Both the position numbers and the translations under genes were made by a program. Of a stretch of 64,000 bases of DNA, positions 24,701 to 36,500 are shown piece after piece. Where the stretch lies: positions 19,018,244-19,082,243 of the forward strand of contig CM055100.1 in assembly GCA_029204225.1 (NCBI GenBank), written 5' to 3'. Source of the stretch: Diphasiastrum complanatum. Lineage: Eukaryota; Streptophyta; Lycopodiopsida; Lycopodiales; Lycopodiaceae. Under the pieces are notes generated by a model that saw only the letters and a list, made by a program, of their open reading frames with translations, ran no database searches and was not told the DNA's origin. The stretch's first letter is position 1. Each line of letters starts with the position of its first letter.

Positions 24701-26240
24701 TCCACTTTGACAGGTTCAAAGGAGCAGCTTCAACCGAGTTGGCAAAGGCTAAAGAGACCATTACCGCCTATGAAAAAGCCGTCGCTCGGGTGTTGGAAGC
24801 CAAACCACAAATCCCCGTACCGGTCATGCCACAATTCTCCCCTCCGCGCCAAGAAGCCGTACCAATGGATACAGGGGTTGGTTTGAGCATGGACCAGGGG
24901 GAGCTCCAGATATAGCAGACCAACCGCCAACCATACCGACAGTACAAGTGAGTCCATCTTCATCAAGGACAACACCTCTATTCAAAAGGCCCATCAGCGT
25001 CGAGGACCAGATCCAGACCTTCTTAAAGCAACATCCGCATGAGTCCTCGCGTGGTGGATGGGTTCTGAAGTTTAAGACCTCTGAGATCGAGGCCGGCAAA
25101 GAGTTGGACAAAATATCTGCATTGGGAGAGCAACCGGCATGGAGAATCATGGTTTTTGAGAAAACTCCGGAATCAATTAGGAGTTACGTCGCCAACCCTC
25201 GCCAATTGCGGGTAGATCCGTATTACGTGCCAATGCCGCAAAGAAATAAATGGAAAGATTTGGGATTGGCTATGGACAAGATCACCATCCATACGCCCAA
25301 TTGGCCAACCATGCATCAGCCTTACAACTGGACCATCTCAATGGATTTCCACCATGCCTTACAAGCCTATCAACGAGAGTATGTCCACTCTCCAGATCCA
25401 ACGGTGTGACAATTGGCAATGTTTGCTATAAAGATCTAACTTTGTTGGCGTCAGTGGCAACCAGATAGGACGATTGCCTCCCTCCTCTGGCATTCGATCC
25501 AAATAAGCCAATGGCCTCAAAGCAAATCAAAGATCGATGATCAATTTCAACTTGCATTAGGTGATGTTTGCCAACTGATCCGAGGAAGAGCCCCACATTA
25601 TTATTTCTATACCCCAATGTTCTATCCCCAATTACACCCCGAGATACTTTGCTTAGAATACAACATTGCGAGGGGTACAACTATTTCGAAGCATATGAGC
25701 TCATAATCGACGGATTTTGGTACCTAACTAATGCCATCTCCATAGAATATATGGAAGTAACCCAACTGTTCCAACCCTTCGAGCCAGTGGTACGATCACC
25801 TACACCCAGAAGGATGGACGATCTAGGGGACAAATGACATGAGCTTAGACCACAGAAATCAGTAGGATCTAAGATGTTAGGCACCCTCCTTACAATCATA
25901 CTTTTGAGAGCCTGGTAAACCCTCATTGAATCGGGAGCATGGAACTATAGGTGCTTGGCATTTCTATCATGGATCTTCCATCAAGCACCCATGACTACAT
26001 CAGACGTTTCCTATATAAAACATATCTTGGTCGAGCATGGCATGGCCAACAACAAATCTGACTACGATTAAACTCATACTTTGGAATTGAATACTGTAGG
26101 ATTCCCAATTCTACCACACTATTTAGACTCAGAAGTATCAGATGGTCTAAGATTTATACAGGGCCAATTTAAAGTCATTACAGAAGTTCCTGTAGTCTTC
26201 GCTTATTATGTCCATGTGGCCTAATCAGCTCTTGAAATAG
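24700..26240 (+). pseudogene. Unidentified decayed coding region
   Basis: Protein-like sequence of higher GC than its surroundings, in at least three segments. The first, at 24720-24915, has a coiled, Ala/Lys/Glu-rich start (TELAKAKETITAYEKAVARV). The second, at 24948-25409, includes FLKQHPHESSRGGWVLKFK, PAWRIMVFEKTPESIRSYVA and NWTISMDFHHALQAYQREYV. The third, at 25540-26240, includes CQLIRGRAPHYYFYTPMFYP, then in the +1 frame FEAYELIIDGFWYLTNAISI and, past three stops, FPILPHYLDSEVSDG. I recognise no family. It could be a retroelement accessory or Gag ORF, or a captured host gene. Confidence 0.55.
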
Positions 26241-27663
26241 TGGCTTTATTTTCCACATGCGGGAACATGCTCCACACGTGTGAGATTTCCATACTTATAA
26301 GAGATTGTAAAATATTCAAGCTAGATTTTGCCAATTTTTCACACTATTTAATTCTTAAGATTGTACGTTTCACTTGTCCTCAAGTAGGAGGCTTAGCTGC
26401 ACATTTGGGACTTACTTGAAATATATCTTGGGACATCAACACGAGTCTTTCGAGAGTATTTGAGTATTTCGTAAAATCCAAGCCTATAGATGAAAACCCA
26501 CAATGTTGTGAGCTTGATACTAATATCCACAAGGATAACAATTTGACTAGTATGCATGTTTTTCTAAAGAACATGGGGATCAACAGTTGCCAAAAACAAT
26601 AGGAAACTGGTGATAAAGGAGAGCCTTGAAAGCCTAGGAAAATTAAACAATGGGCTTTGATCTTGCAACATTGTAACAATTTGTGAATAAGATGGAATAG
26701 AATGATACTTGAAATGAAAGATTGTAGATCATACATGAGAAGACAATAAATGAGAGAAAAACATACACAAGAATAGAAGATACTCCCAAGATAAGGAAAA
26801 TGGCAATAGAAGGAAGATGGAATGATGAATTGACAACACTCTTGTTTGCAAAACTTGTTTATTTCTCCACAGGTGTAGTAGTTATAACTAAATTATCCAT
26901 TAAAGTGCATACTAGAAGTTATTAGTTATGTTCACAAAGCAAATGAAAGCAAGAAATTTAACGATTGAACATTATAGTTACCTTCAACATTCTTTCAAAG
27001 CTAGATCTTTTTCTAATAGAGATCCTGTTTTTAGCCATCAATTTCATTTTGAGCACTATTTATCCTTAGTGGAGATCAAAGATGGAACGAGTTAAAATGC
27101 AATATTATTTTTAAATGACAAAGGTTAATTCATACTTTAGGACCTAGTCTTGTCAAAATATCCTTTTCAAGTTTTCTTTTTTCTCTCTAAATTTGTAGAC
27201 TCGTAAGTACCAAGCCAAGGGATTTCTTCCACAATTTAGTGTAGATACATGTATTAACAATGTCTTATCCAAGGATTCATAGTGAAAGCTTGGTTTCCCC
27301 ATGTTGAAGTCCCCATATGCATGTGTGACGATATTTGTGCCCTTGTGAGGCCATCGTTCTTTGTGCTGATTGCATGAAAGTAGATGGTTGCCCTTTAAGG
27401 GCATTGTTATTTCGACAGAGTTTTAAAGGTTGCCCTCCAAGGTTGTTGCTTGGGCTCACCCTTTAGGGCTATTTACCTTACCCTCAAGGTTGATGTTTTC
27501 ACCTTTTTAGGCTATTCAAAGTAAACCCACTCATCTTTGTCCCTATTTGAATTTTTTTTTATAATTTGCAAGTTCTGAGTCTCTGACCCAACTAGTTATA
27601 AAAAGTAAAAATTTGAGGATGTTTCAAAAAACCAAAAATAGATGTGCAATGTAATGATTATGA

Positions 27664-27795
27664 TTAAAAATGGATCATGGGTGAGTAGACTACAATGTTT
27701 CATTAAAAAAAATGGATCATGGGTGAGTAGAAGTACAATGTTTCATTAAAAAAGGATCGTGGATGAGTACAAGTACAATGTTTAATTAAATAACG
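27664..27795 (+). repeat. Tandem array, ~41-bp unit, three copies
   Basis: Unit core GGATCATGGGTGAGTAGAAG...ACAATGTTTCATTAAA, with starts of GGATC at 27672, 27714 and 27754 (periods 42 and 40). The third copy is more diverged. Confidence 0.9.
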
Positions 27796-28144
27796 GATAG
27801 TGTCTGAGGCAGGACCTCAATTTTAGCAACTTGGGCCGAGAGGATGTCTATATTCCAAAGTGTAAGTGACTTTGTTATGGCAACATTTGAAAATCTAGAA
27901 TTGGAGTAACTTTGGAATTTCCAAGGGCCTCCTCTCTCCTTGAGGCAAGATGCTCAATCCTAGACAAAAATAATTATATACAAGAAAAAAAGAAAAAGAG
28001 ATGTGCATAGAATAATTATCTATTTTCTTATATTTTATTGACGCAATTGTATGTATCTACATCACTGAGTGTTAGGGTTGAGCTTGAGCTTATAATAATT
28101 TTAAAAATATTAGCCTCCCTACTCCCTAGATCTGAACGTATTAT

Positions 28145-28250
28145 GGAATGAGTCGGGCAGATGACATTATGCTAGGTAAAGAATCATAGTCTTTATGGAC
28201 CGAGATTATAATTCTTTACCTGGCATAATGTCATCTGCCCAGCTCATTCC
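28145..28250. repeat. Long hairpin: 40-bp inverted repeat, 26-nt loop
   Basis: Arm 28145-28184 (GGAATGAGTCGGGCAGATGA...) and arm 28211-28250 are complementary at 37 of 40 positions, with a 26-nt spacer. No open reading frame overlaps it. It could be a miRNA-like precursor or the residue of a foldback element. No terminal TA or obvious target duplication was found. Confidence 0.9.
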
Positions 28251-28266
28251 ATTGCGTAATGCATAG

Positions 28267-28485
28267 GTGCTGTTTTTTCACATGACCATTATGCAATAAA
28301 ATCTGCATTTGAAAAACATAATCAACGTTTTGAAGCTAAGCTTTTTTCAAAGGCCCATTATGAATCACAACAAAATCTGCATTTGAAAAGCATAATCAAC
28401 ATTTTAAAGATGAGCTTTTTTCACATGACCATTATGAAGCAGAATTTGCATCTACATCTGAAAAACATAATCAATGTTGAAAATA
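28267..28485 (+). repeat. Tandem array, ~74-bp unit, three copies
   Basis: Units contain CACATGACCATTATG and ATCTGCATTTGAAAAACATAA, with the latter at 28301, 28375 and about 28450 (periods 74 and 75). Copies differ by small indels. The array lies directly beside the hairpin and about 500 bp beyond the NAR2 stop codon. Confidence 0.85.
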
Positions 28486-28990
28486 GTGGATCACCCATTC
28501 TAGTTTTTAAGCAGCCTGAAAAATGAAAATGCAGCAACTATGCATTATGTTTTATGGAAGAAGTCGAGCATTTACATTCTACCTCATCACTGTGGCTTTC
28601 TTGTACACGCCTATTATGAAACGGAATCAGCGTTACATAGACACAATTATCGTAAGCACAATATGTAACACAATTATCGTAAGCAATTGTGCTGCTCATT
28701 CAGACTAAAAAGATGAGCAGAAAAAGCCTCATGCGCCCATTACTAGAGCATATAAAGCACAGGCACAAGAGCACTAGAACAATAAATATCTAAATAAAAC
28801 CCAGAACTGAAAGAATTTGTTCGTACAACAGATCAAACAAGAGGCGTATCTATATCAAAATATAATACAAGTAAAGTAACTGTTAAAGACGTGTTTGATG
28901 CTTTTTCGAAGCATTCAATTGATTGTATCTTTCATCGTTTATTACTTATGTTCCCTAACTATGACATTCAATGCAAGCTGCAAGATCAAT

Positions 28991-29773
28991 CTACAAATCT
29001 TTTTGCCTTCTCATCATCAGCTTTTCGATTATAAAGAAAGCTACCAATGAGAGGATGGAAGCTGCTGAAAAACATGCTGCTGCAATATCCAGAGAAGCAT
29101 GCCTGCCACTGATAGGCTCCACCTGAAACAGATTATGAGTGATGTTGCGATCTGTGGATTGTCCAAAGGCAACTTCCATGCCCGTTGCATTTAAGGCGTA
29201 AGCGCGCACAAAATAAATGGCAAACGGAACTTTCTTAGGGATAAGCCATATTGTCTGATTGCCTGCAGCTTTGTAGGGTTGAGAAGAAATCCCAAATGAA
29301 CACGTCTTGTCCTTGTGCAAATCGTCGAATGTCTTCCTCCATTTCCGATCTACCTGGCTCACAGGAGCAAAACACAGCTTTGTTTTCACAGTTTTGTAAG
29401 ATGCGTCAACTCCGGCGGCGACCGATTCATTCAAAACCCAGGAGACGAATAGGTGATCCACTCCAGCTTTGACCACTGTAATCATATCATAATGCCAATA
29501 GCTGTACATAAATTGTACGGAATAATGGGAAAACAGGCATTCAAGAGAAGAGCAACAAAAACCACAATTCACGAGAATATTATTGCCAAGGGAGCTTTAG
29601 TGATTACCGTGAGAGGAATCGTTATGAGGCCCTGTGAAGACCACTACGTTTAAAGTTTTAGGAAGAGTCGAGAACAGCACACCTCCTTTCACTCCAATCA
29701 CAAAACTCAATAAAAGGAAGGAAGCAGAACACACTGATTTCCAAAACGGATCTTCCCATTTCATGTTTGCCAT
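28991..29773 (-). CDS. NRT3: High-affinity nitrate transport accessory protein (NAR2/NRT3 family)
   Basis: Two coding exons: 29773-29608 and 29475-28991, with a 132-bp GT-AG intron (29607-29476). The joined product is 216 residues, close to the ~200-210 usual for the family. Residues 1-30 form a signal peptide (FLLLSFVIGVKGG). The lumenal/apoplastic domain carries KAGVDHLFVSWVLN, KTKLCFAPVSQVDRKWRKT, KDKTCSF and TYFVRAYA-like FAIYFVRAYALNATG. GRHASLDIA precedes one C-terminal membrane helix (about 182-205) and a basic tail RRQKDL. Family members bind NRT2 transporters at the plasma membrane and are needed for high-affinity nitrate uptake. The start is set by ATGGCAAACATG at 29773. An ATG upstream (29786 region) is out of frame. 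No internal stop or frameshift was seen, so it is likely functional. Confidence 0.93.
29476..29607 (-). other. Intron of the NAR2/NRT3 gene
   Basis: Donor G|GTAATC and acceptor TTACAG|TG. Splicing restores one Val codon and joins the signal-peptide exon to the conserved domain in frame. The exon-2 frame is open back across the acceptor, but only spliced exon 1 supplies the family's N-terminus. Confidence 0.85.
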
Positions 29774-30156
29774 TGCTCACTGCTCATGAAAACCACAGCC
29801 TAGCAGTCAAAAGTTCTGAAGAAATATTGAATGGTTGTACTACAGGATAAAGTGAATATATTGTTGTCAATCTCTTAAGAGAGATAAATTAACTAAGAGT
29901 AGCAAAAACAAGGTCTACTTTCAGCAAAGAAGGTTCACAGATTTAGTCAGAAGCATAAAATTGAGTGCATTCATCCAGCGCTCTTGAAATTACATTAGGC
30001 CAACTTTACAGAAAACCTACGATATCCCAGAGGGAAGGTAAAATACTCGAAACATTTGACTAACATGAGAGCATTTTCCAGAAGTAAAAAGCTTACAAAC
30101 TTTAAACTAATAGGTGAAAAACTGACTTCAACAAAGGGCCTGCAAGACTATCGGTT

Positions 30157-30250
30157 TCATGTGAGCACTAAAATTTGCACGTTTGCCATTGCTCACTGTT
30201 CTTGAACGCCACAACTAATTAGCAATCAAAACTAACATGTTCTGAAAAAA
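30157..30250 (-). repeat. Partial duplicate of the NAR2 start region
   Basis: The sequence around 30177-30215 (GTTTGCCATTGCTCACTG...CCACA in plus orientation) repeats 29766-29800, about 415 bp away, including the start-codon context ATGGCAAAC. In the upstream copy that ATG (30189-30187) opens a 10-codon frame (MANVQILVLT) ending at TGA 30159-30157. If the transcript starts upstream, this would be an upstream ORF. Confidence 0.7.
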
Positions 30251-31530
30251 GCCGTCTACGACTAATCTGCACAGATTCGAGATTCACTTGAGCAAAAACC
30301 AAGAGTCAAGCAAAGCTGATATGCACACTAATTTCTGTACCAAATTCGACCTCATAAGTTTTACCGTAGCAGGATTTACCTGCGGAAGGCCTCCTATGAC
30401 AGCAGCAAATCACTGGCACAGCTCAGATCTTCCAATTACACAGTTCAATGAAACGATTGCGTTATAACATAGAGCTGTCGATGGAGGAAGCGGAGACTAG
30501 ATTGCAGGCTCGATCGTGAGCGAAGAGACGAGACAAACGAGGACGGGGGTAGGGGGGGCGGAAACTTGGCAAGAGCCAATTGGCCGCTAAACTTGGCGGG
30601 AATTTTGGCTGCCTGCTCCACCTAAATCAACACCTAAAAGTAACTCTATTTTCATTGGAAGGTGGCATACCTCAGCTAAATTTAGCGGCAGATTTTATCT
30701 CCCTCTAAGGCTGCGGCGCTACGTAGAAGGCCCTTCGGATACTTGAAACGCACCACCCCCACACCCCACCCCCCCCCCCCCCCCACCCCAGAATAATAAG
30801 TTATATAACTTAAGGCCTTTTCACATGCTCCCCCACCGGGCCGGTATTGAAGTCAATGGCGGGTCCTTCGATGGGGCACCAGCTTGAACAATCTATTATA
30901 TATTAAACTTAGGAAAGGAGTCAAGATATATGAAAGTTCATATGAAGATTTAGATGAAACCCACGAATGTCTCAAGGCCTTTGTGGTCAAAGGATGTTCA
31001 TGAGAGAGTTTTATTTTTAATTCTAAAGACACGTCTTTAAACTTAGGTGTATCTTTGATCGAGATGGTGAAGACATCATGCATGTTAATGCTGAATTCTT
31101 AATCATGATTGTACAATCATGAGATTTAGAACTAATGTGAACCTTGGAAAAGAGAGTGAATACATGGAATCTTGAAGGTTGTGAATATGTGATTGTAAAC
31201 TTGAAATATGAACATGTGAAATTGTGATCGTGTGAGATCACCTATTTAATTTCCAATAGAAGCACAAATTTTCAGAATTGTGAATTGAAAACATGAAGGC
31301 ATTCATGACTATAAATTTGTGTCATTGATTTTGTTTCCAATTTTTCTTACAAAACCATGGCAATGTTCTCTCCTTAAAGTCTACATTGATTTTGGCAAAT
31401 GGAATATAACTCATAAAATTGTGATATAAACAAGTTTACTCTTTGAGGTCAAATGTTGCACCATTGAGAATATAGTTTGTCTTAGAGGGGATGATTAATT
31501 AGGAAATGTCCGTACGTTTTTGAGTTCTTG

Positions 31531-31587
<57 letters not shown>

Positions 31588-33749
31588 ATACATTATTTCA
31601 TGTTTGTACCTTCAAACAATTGTTTCAGTTAGGGGTGGATTATATTTCACAATAGTAATGAATTCCACGTTGGATAAGCTTACATATACTAGTCCAATCA
31701 CACTACCGTCTACTTTTACTACAAAACGCAAAATTTGTCAAACACACAATTCTAAAGATATACTTAGATTTTACACAAAGCTATAACATGATGTAGTGAA
31801 ACTCTAACTAGAAGCACCAATCAGTATCTGTTAAATCTCAGTATTTTAGGACCCTAAATGGATCTACACAAGATTCACAAGAGTGATTGGATGTTTGCTA
31901 AACAATCTATTGCAAAAACTAGGCACAAAAATTGATCTAGAATAACAATATTGCACTTAACAATAAAACAAAATCATAAAGCTTTGATCAAATGTAAAAA
32001 TCCGAGCTCACACGTGTGAAACACAACCTGTAGTACGACATGCAAACAGAGAATGGAAGTAATATCACTTTGATTGCATTTGGATGATAAAAACTCAATA
32101 CAAATGTGGAGTAGTTTCGAGATTGCCAATAAGCTCTCAAAAAAATTCTAATTGTTTACTATGGAGAGCTCACTACATAGAAAAGCCTCTTCCTTTGTAA
32201 GTTAGGTGAATTTCCAATATGTAATAAGGAAATTAACTTGGCTTTCTTGTCCTAATTTGCCAACCTAGCCTCATTCCTAGAGTCATGCCAAGTGGCATCA
32301 AAAAATCCATCTCATTTTGGCTAATAGGACGATTGGTGGGAACGGGTTGGGCTAACAAAATGGCTTGTTGTTGTTGTAAACCTTGCAATCACCAACAACT
32401 CCTTGCAAGCCACTATCATTCCTCAATCAATATGCACTCATGCTAGTGAGGACATAACAACCCTCAACCAAGAAGCATCAATCCAAAGGCAAGAGCACAC
32501 ACTACTCACTATGAAGTTACTAACATCAAACAACACACAAGTCAATAGCAAAATGCAAGCAACTTTCAAGAAAATAACCAACTCCCAAGCATCCTCAAGC
32601 AAGCAAGCAATTTGAGACTACAACAATGCAAGACTAACATTACTCTCACAACTCACATCATACTCAACTCTCCACATCAAACTATCAAGTATCAACTCAC
32701 TATCTCCAACTATACCTTAACACAAAGAGTGGCCTCCTTTTATAGTAAATCTCAAGTATTCCCCTTCAAAATGAGGCTTTGCCAATTTTCATGCCCTTCA
32801 AGCCTTCTTTTTCATTTTCCCATTGGCAAGTACATCAAGTGGCTTCCATGAGGGTGTAGGGATTTGGTGCCATTTAAAGCCCTTTATTGGCTACCTCCAA
32901 ATCTAGCCAATATGACCTCTTTGTCAAAAGCTAGAGAAGATATCTTTTAGCTCCTCTAGTTCCTAAAATCTTGTTTACATTTATTATCCAAAAGGTGGGT
33001 GAGGACTTTTGTCAAACCCCTATTCCACATAAGGTGCCCTCCATTTCCTTGGTCCTTTATTTCTCTTAGCCCCCATTTGATTTTCCTTTGATTTTCTTTG
33101 TAGCATGTACGGCCCCTGGCTTTTGGTTTCTCAGGATTATCGACTGATTTGTGTAATTTGACCATTTTTCATAATTTGCCCAATTTTATCCGTTAGGGTT
33201 TTAGCAAATTTTCAGTATTGCCCATAATTCACAGTTTGGTTTTTGCCCGATAAACATTTTTCTTTGATGGCTCTTTGACTGAAGTTGACTTTTTTGGCAT
33301 TCATGACTAGGGCTCCCACGAAAATGCACTAGGCAACCATATATTAGTAAAACCAACTTTGCATATGATAGGATTTTAGCACGACTATGCCGGCTATTTT
33401 TCCAACTGGCCAAAGCAAAGCCGCAAAACATTATTATAGGCCACTTCTAAGGTTGCAAACTTTTCTCTAGCCTCATTTTAGGGCCGGCTGGGACCCAATT
33501 CTAGGTGGACCGGCACTTTTGGCTCGGTCTTTACAAAAATTGACCACAAAATATTTTTGACGATTTTTTTGGAAAGTCTATTTTTTACTTTCAAATTGTG
33601 TCTAGCCACTTTAAAGACGGACTGGGACCCAATTTTTTAATAATAACCGAATTTTTCATGCCGATTTTTGTAGTTATTGTGAACTTAAGCTTCAATATTA
33701 GCCCGATTTTCCGTGCAAAAATATCGGCTAACATGTACATATCGTTGCT
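30251..33749. other. NAR2 upstream region, then unrecognised sequence
   Basis: 30251-30600 is the likely promoter and 5' leader of NAR2 (minus strand). It includes a GC-richer patch near 30530-30560 (GGGGGTAGGGGGGGCGG) unlike its AT-rich surroundings. A C16 run lies at 30769-30784. From 30850 to 33750 I see only short frames without domains, one CA microsatellite, and a twice-repeated GGGACCCAATT context near 33490 and 33625. Confidence 0.45.
31533..31585 (+). repeat. (AC)n microsatellite
   Basis: About 26 uninterrupted AC units. Confidence 0.97.
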
Positions 33750-34475
33750 CATCCATGAGGAACAATCTGACTTGTCGTATGTGTGTAATGAGCTAAATAT
33801 GGCCTCAAGCTGTAGAGGTGGCACTGCACAATCAACTAGAATAGTCTGATTTAGAATTGATGACTTAGCCCATATCTTATGTGATAGCATAAGGATCTGT
33901 AAACATAAAACAATAGTCCAAATAGATGAAACAAGACTTGGACACCATGCCTTGCTGCATATAATGTGGTGGGAAAAACCATGGTATTGAAAAGACGACA
34001 CTTACTTGAAGCATCCCGAATAAATTTCAAAAAATATAATCTCTCACAAAAAAACATGTCCCTTCTCGAGTCTAGTTGTAGTTTTCTATCTCATACCAAA
34101 TATAGGACTAGTAAGAAGAACCCCTAGATAAGTGCAGGGTGCCAATGGTTGCCAGTCAAAGATAAGCTCTTGTCTTTTCATGAAGGCTCTTTATGTATTG
34201 AAGACCATAACCTTGGTCTTCACATTATTAACTTCCAAGCCCCATCAATGTCTAGATGTCTCAGTAGATCCTCTCGTCATGGAACCTAGAGCCACATCGC
34301 CAACATAAAGGAGGATGGAAATCAAAATGTTGCAAAGTTTGCAATTTGTACCATCACACTGTTCAATGTGAAAAATTCAACTAGTTCAGTTGTTTGATCT
34401 TGGCAATTTTGAAGCCAAATTTAGATCTCAACTTAGAGATAGCTTTTTTTATGTCAATAAAAGCCTAAAGAGTGT
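33750..34475 (-). pseudogene. LINE reverse transcriptase/C-terminal fragment
   Basis: On the minus strand AFIDIKKAIS (RT palm A motif, near 34460-34430) is followed by a decayed palm region where YADD reads LLYVGDVAL. After it come WGLEVNNVKTKVMVFNT, IRDASSKCRLFNTMVFPTTL and TILVDCAVPPLQLEAIF. These match in order the LINE at 53.7-54.3 kb (SKCRLFDTMVVPSAL, TILVEFAIPPIQIEALF). Frameshifts and stops are frequent. It adds the palm segment that the 53-kb copy lacks. Confidence 0.85.
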
Positions 34476-35018
34476 TTGTACTATTTTTGGCAAGTAGGTA
34501 AGTGGATGAGGTCGAGTTTGGACCCATTCGAATTGGCTAATTTTCATACATTGCATCTAGTCTAGAATTTCTGGGTCATTTGATGAGATACCAAAAAATT
34601 ACCATTTAGGACAAGTCTAGGCCAAGTGGCCAAATGACATTTGAGCAACTATAAATAGCAATAGCAACATGGAAAAAAGATTACTTTATTCTCTTTTGAT
34701 GTAGAGAATTCATTTCTTCTGGATCTATGTCCATCTCATGTGTATTTCTCTTGATATCTTGGTTTTCTATGTGTAGAATGTCAATTTTGTGATCGATCTT
34801 GCTTCCACACGAGTGAAGGACAATAGGATGCCGCTGTTGTATGGACAGGAATAGTACCTTACTATATTTCATGCTTATGATCAGATCTTAGTGATTAATG
34901 CAATTCTAGGATGCTTAAATTGATGATTTCTATCTTGTAGTTAAATCTAGATGTGCAACCAAATTTGGTCAAGATCTTGTTCATCCATTAAATGTGTTTT
35001 GAATCTGTATTTTTCACA
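34473..35018 (+). repeat. Copia 5' LTR (left end uncertain)
   Basis: The right end TTTTTCACA at 35018 is fixed by the primer site that starts at 35019. A TATA-like box (CTATAAATAGC) lies at 34649-34659. The left end TGTTTG at 34473 is only a guess, based on the end of LINE similarity near 34475. Confidence 0.45.
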
Positions 35019-35033
35019 TGGCATCAGAGCAGG
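35019..35033 (+). other. Primer-binding site of copia element
   Basis: TGGCATCAGAGCAGG follows the LTR end directly, one mismatch from the tRNA-iMet type consensus. Gag starts about 600 bp later. Confidence 0.8.
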
Positions 35034-35615
35034 TTGCAAGCTAAATTTGGTATTTATGCCAAATATAGGGTTGGATTTGAGAGCGCCATCAATTCTATGT
35101 GGATTTGGAGGTGTTTCTAGATCAAATCTTGCATTTTCAAGTATAGAAAGTGGATTTTTGTGATCCAAGCATCATTTTAGGTCAAATCATTTGTAGATGG
35201 CCGATTTTTGAAACCACTTACTAGAATGTGGAGACAAACATTGCTCATGATTGTGTATGCTACATTCTATGAGATATCTAGATTCTAGCTTTTGCATATA
35301 GGTTTTGCTTGATTCAATAATTTGCATTTTTGGAAGAACCCTACATTCGATAGGATCTCTTGATTTTAAGTTGCTGGACTTTTTCAAGAGTGTGTTTCAA
35401 TCTTAGGTGTTGTCAAAAGTTCATCATATTGTGTTTAGATCTATTGTGATCAAGAAATCAACATTCTATGTGCTAGGATTTGCTAGAAGACAAAAAAATA
35501 GAGGCTAGATTGTTTCCATATCTTTGTGATTTCTTTTTGAGTTTCATTTTTTTATTTTCAAGGGAGGACTAAGTGCATTGGAACATGTTCAAAGAGAAGA
35601 TCAAATCATTGCAAC

Positions 35616-36381
35616 ATGGCAACCTCAAGTGGCTTCATATTGGAAGACAATGATAGACTTACCTCAACAAATTATTCTTCTTGGAAGGTGAGGATGGAAT
35701 CTTTGCTTGAGATGAATGATTTGATGGATATTGTTGTAGGTGTGGAGGAAAGACCTTTGACACCTCAAGAACAATTTAGGTATGACAAGAGGGCAAAGAA
35801 AGCTTTACATGTGATCAAGATGAATGTGACTAATGAACTTCTCAAGGAAGTTAGTAAGTGCACAACATCAAGTGAGGCTTGGAAACCGTTGAAGAAGATT
35901 TGTGAGTCCAAGTCTACATCTTGGATCCTAACCCTAAGGAGACAAAATTTTCAAAGTCTTCAAAAGAAGGATGACAATGCTCATGCTTTTGTTAAAGTTT
36001 TGAGTGATAAACTAGCATGCATTAGTGAAAGCATTAAAGATTTGGTGTTTGTTCAAGTTGTTCTTAATGGCTTGTTGGATGATCATGCTAATTTGGTGGA
36101 AAGTCTTGCTATTCCACAGATATTGCCAAGTATGGAGGGTTTGCAAGAGATCTTGGTGAATGAGGAGTTTAAGCTTCTATTAAGAGGTGGATCTACTTCT
36201 ACATCTCAAGTTGGAGAGGAGGAAGCTATGTTCATCAAAGGCAAGTTCAAGGGCAAAGGCAAAAGCAATTGGTCAAAGGGTCAAGACCAAGGTGAGCCTT
36301 CTACTTTTGTTGGCAAGAAGAAAGATAGATCCAAGTTAATGCTTTTATTGTGGAGTCAAAGAGAATTGCGCAAGTGATTGC
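35616..36381 (+). pseudogene. Ty1/copia Gag (UBN2 type)
   Basis: Starts MATSSGFILEDNDRLTSTNYSSWK, with the typical L-x-x-x-N-Y-x-x-W motif at residues 16-23. It continues through the UBN2-like helical domain (KMNVTNELLKEVSKCTTSSE) and a Lys/Gly-rich nucleocapsid part. A frameshift just before 36340 puts the zinc knuckle in another frame: CFYCGVKENCASDC (36340-36381), where the zinc-binding His is Asn. About 253 residues stay open, so this copia is relatively young. Confidence 0.9.
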
Positions 36382-36500
36382 TTCAAGAAGAAGAGAGATC
36401 AAGGTGAGAAGCAATCTAACTCTTGATGAAGATGACGTTGATGAACAAAATTCAAATGATGCTTTTGTTATGTCATCTTGCTTGTTGGCTAATCTTGGTG

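Larger units (their letters stand above)
26241..28990. other. Intergenic, with local repeats
   Basis: No coding frame was recognised. It holds the tandem arrays and hairpin listed separately, and cryptic repetition of GGTTGCCCT/ACCCTTTAGGG-like words at 27385-27520. The right end is probably the 3' flank of the NAR2 gene. Confidence 0.5.

Noticed and set aside
32403-32851. Ser/Thr/Gln-rich plus-strand frames as a gene
   Set aside because: Low-complexity composition, no homologous motif and no start context. It is more likely part of an old repeat.
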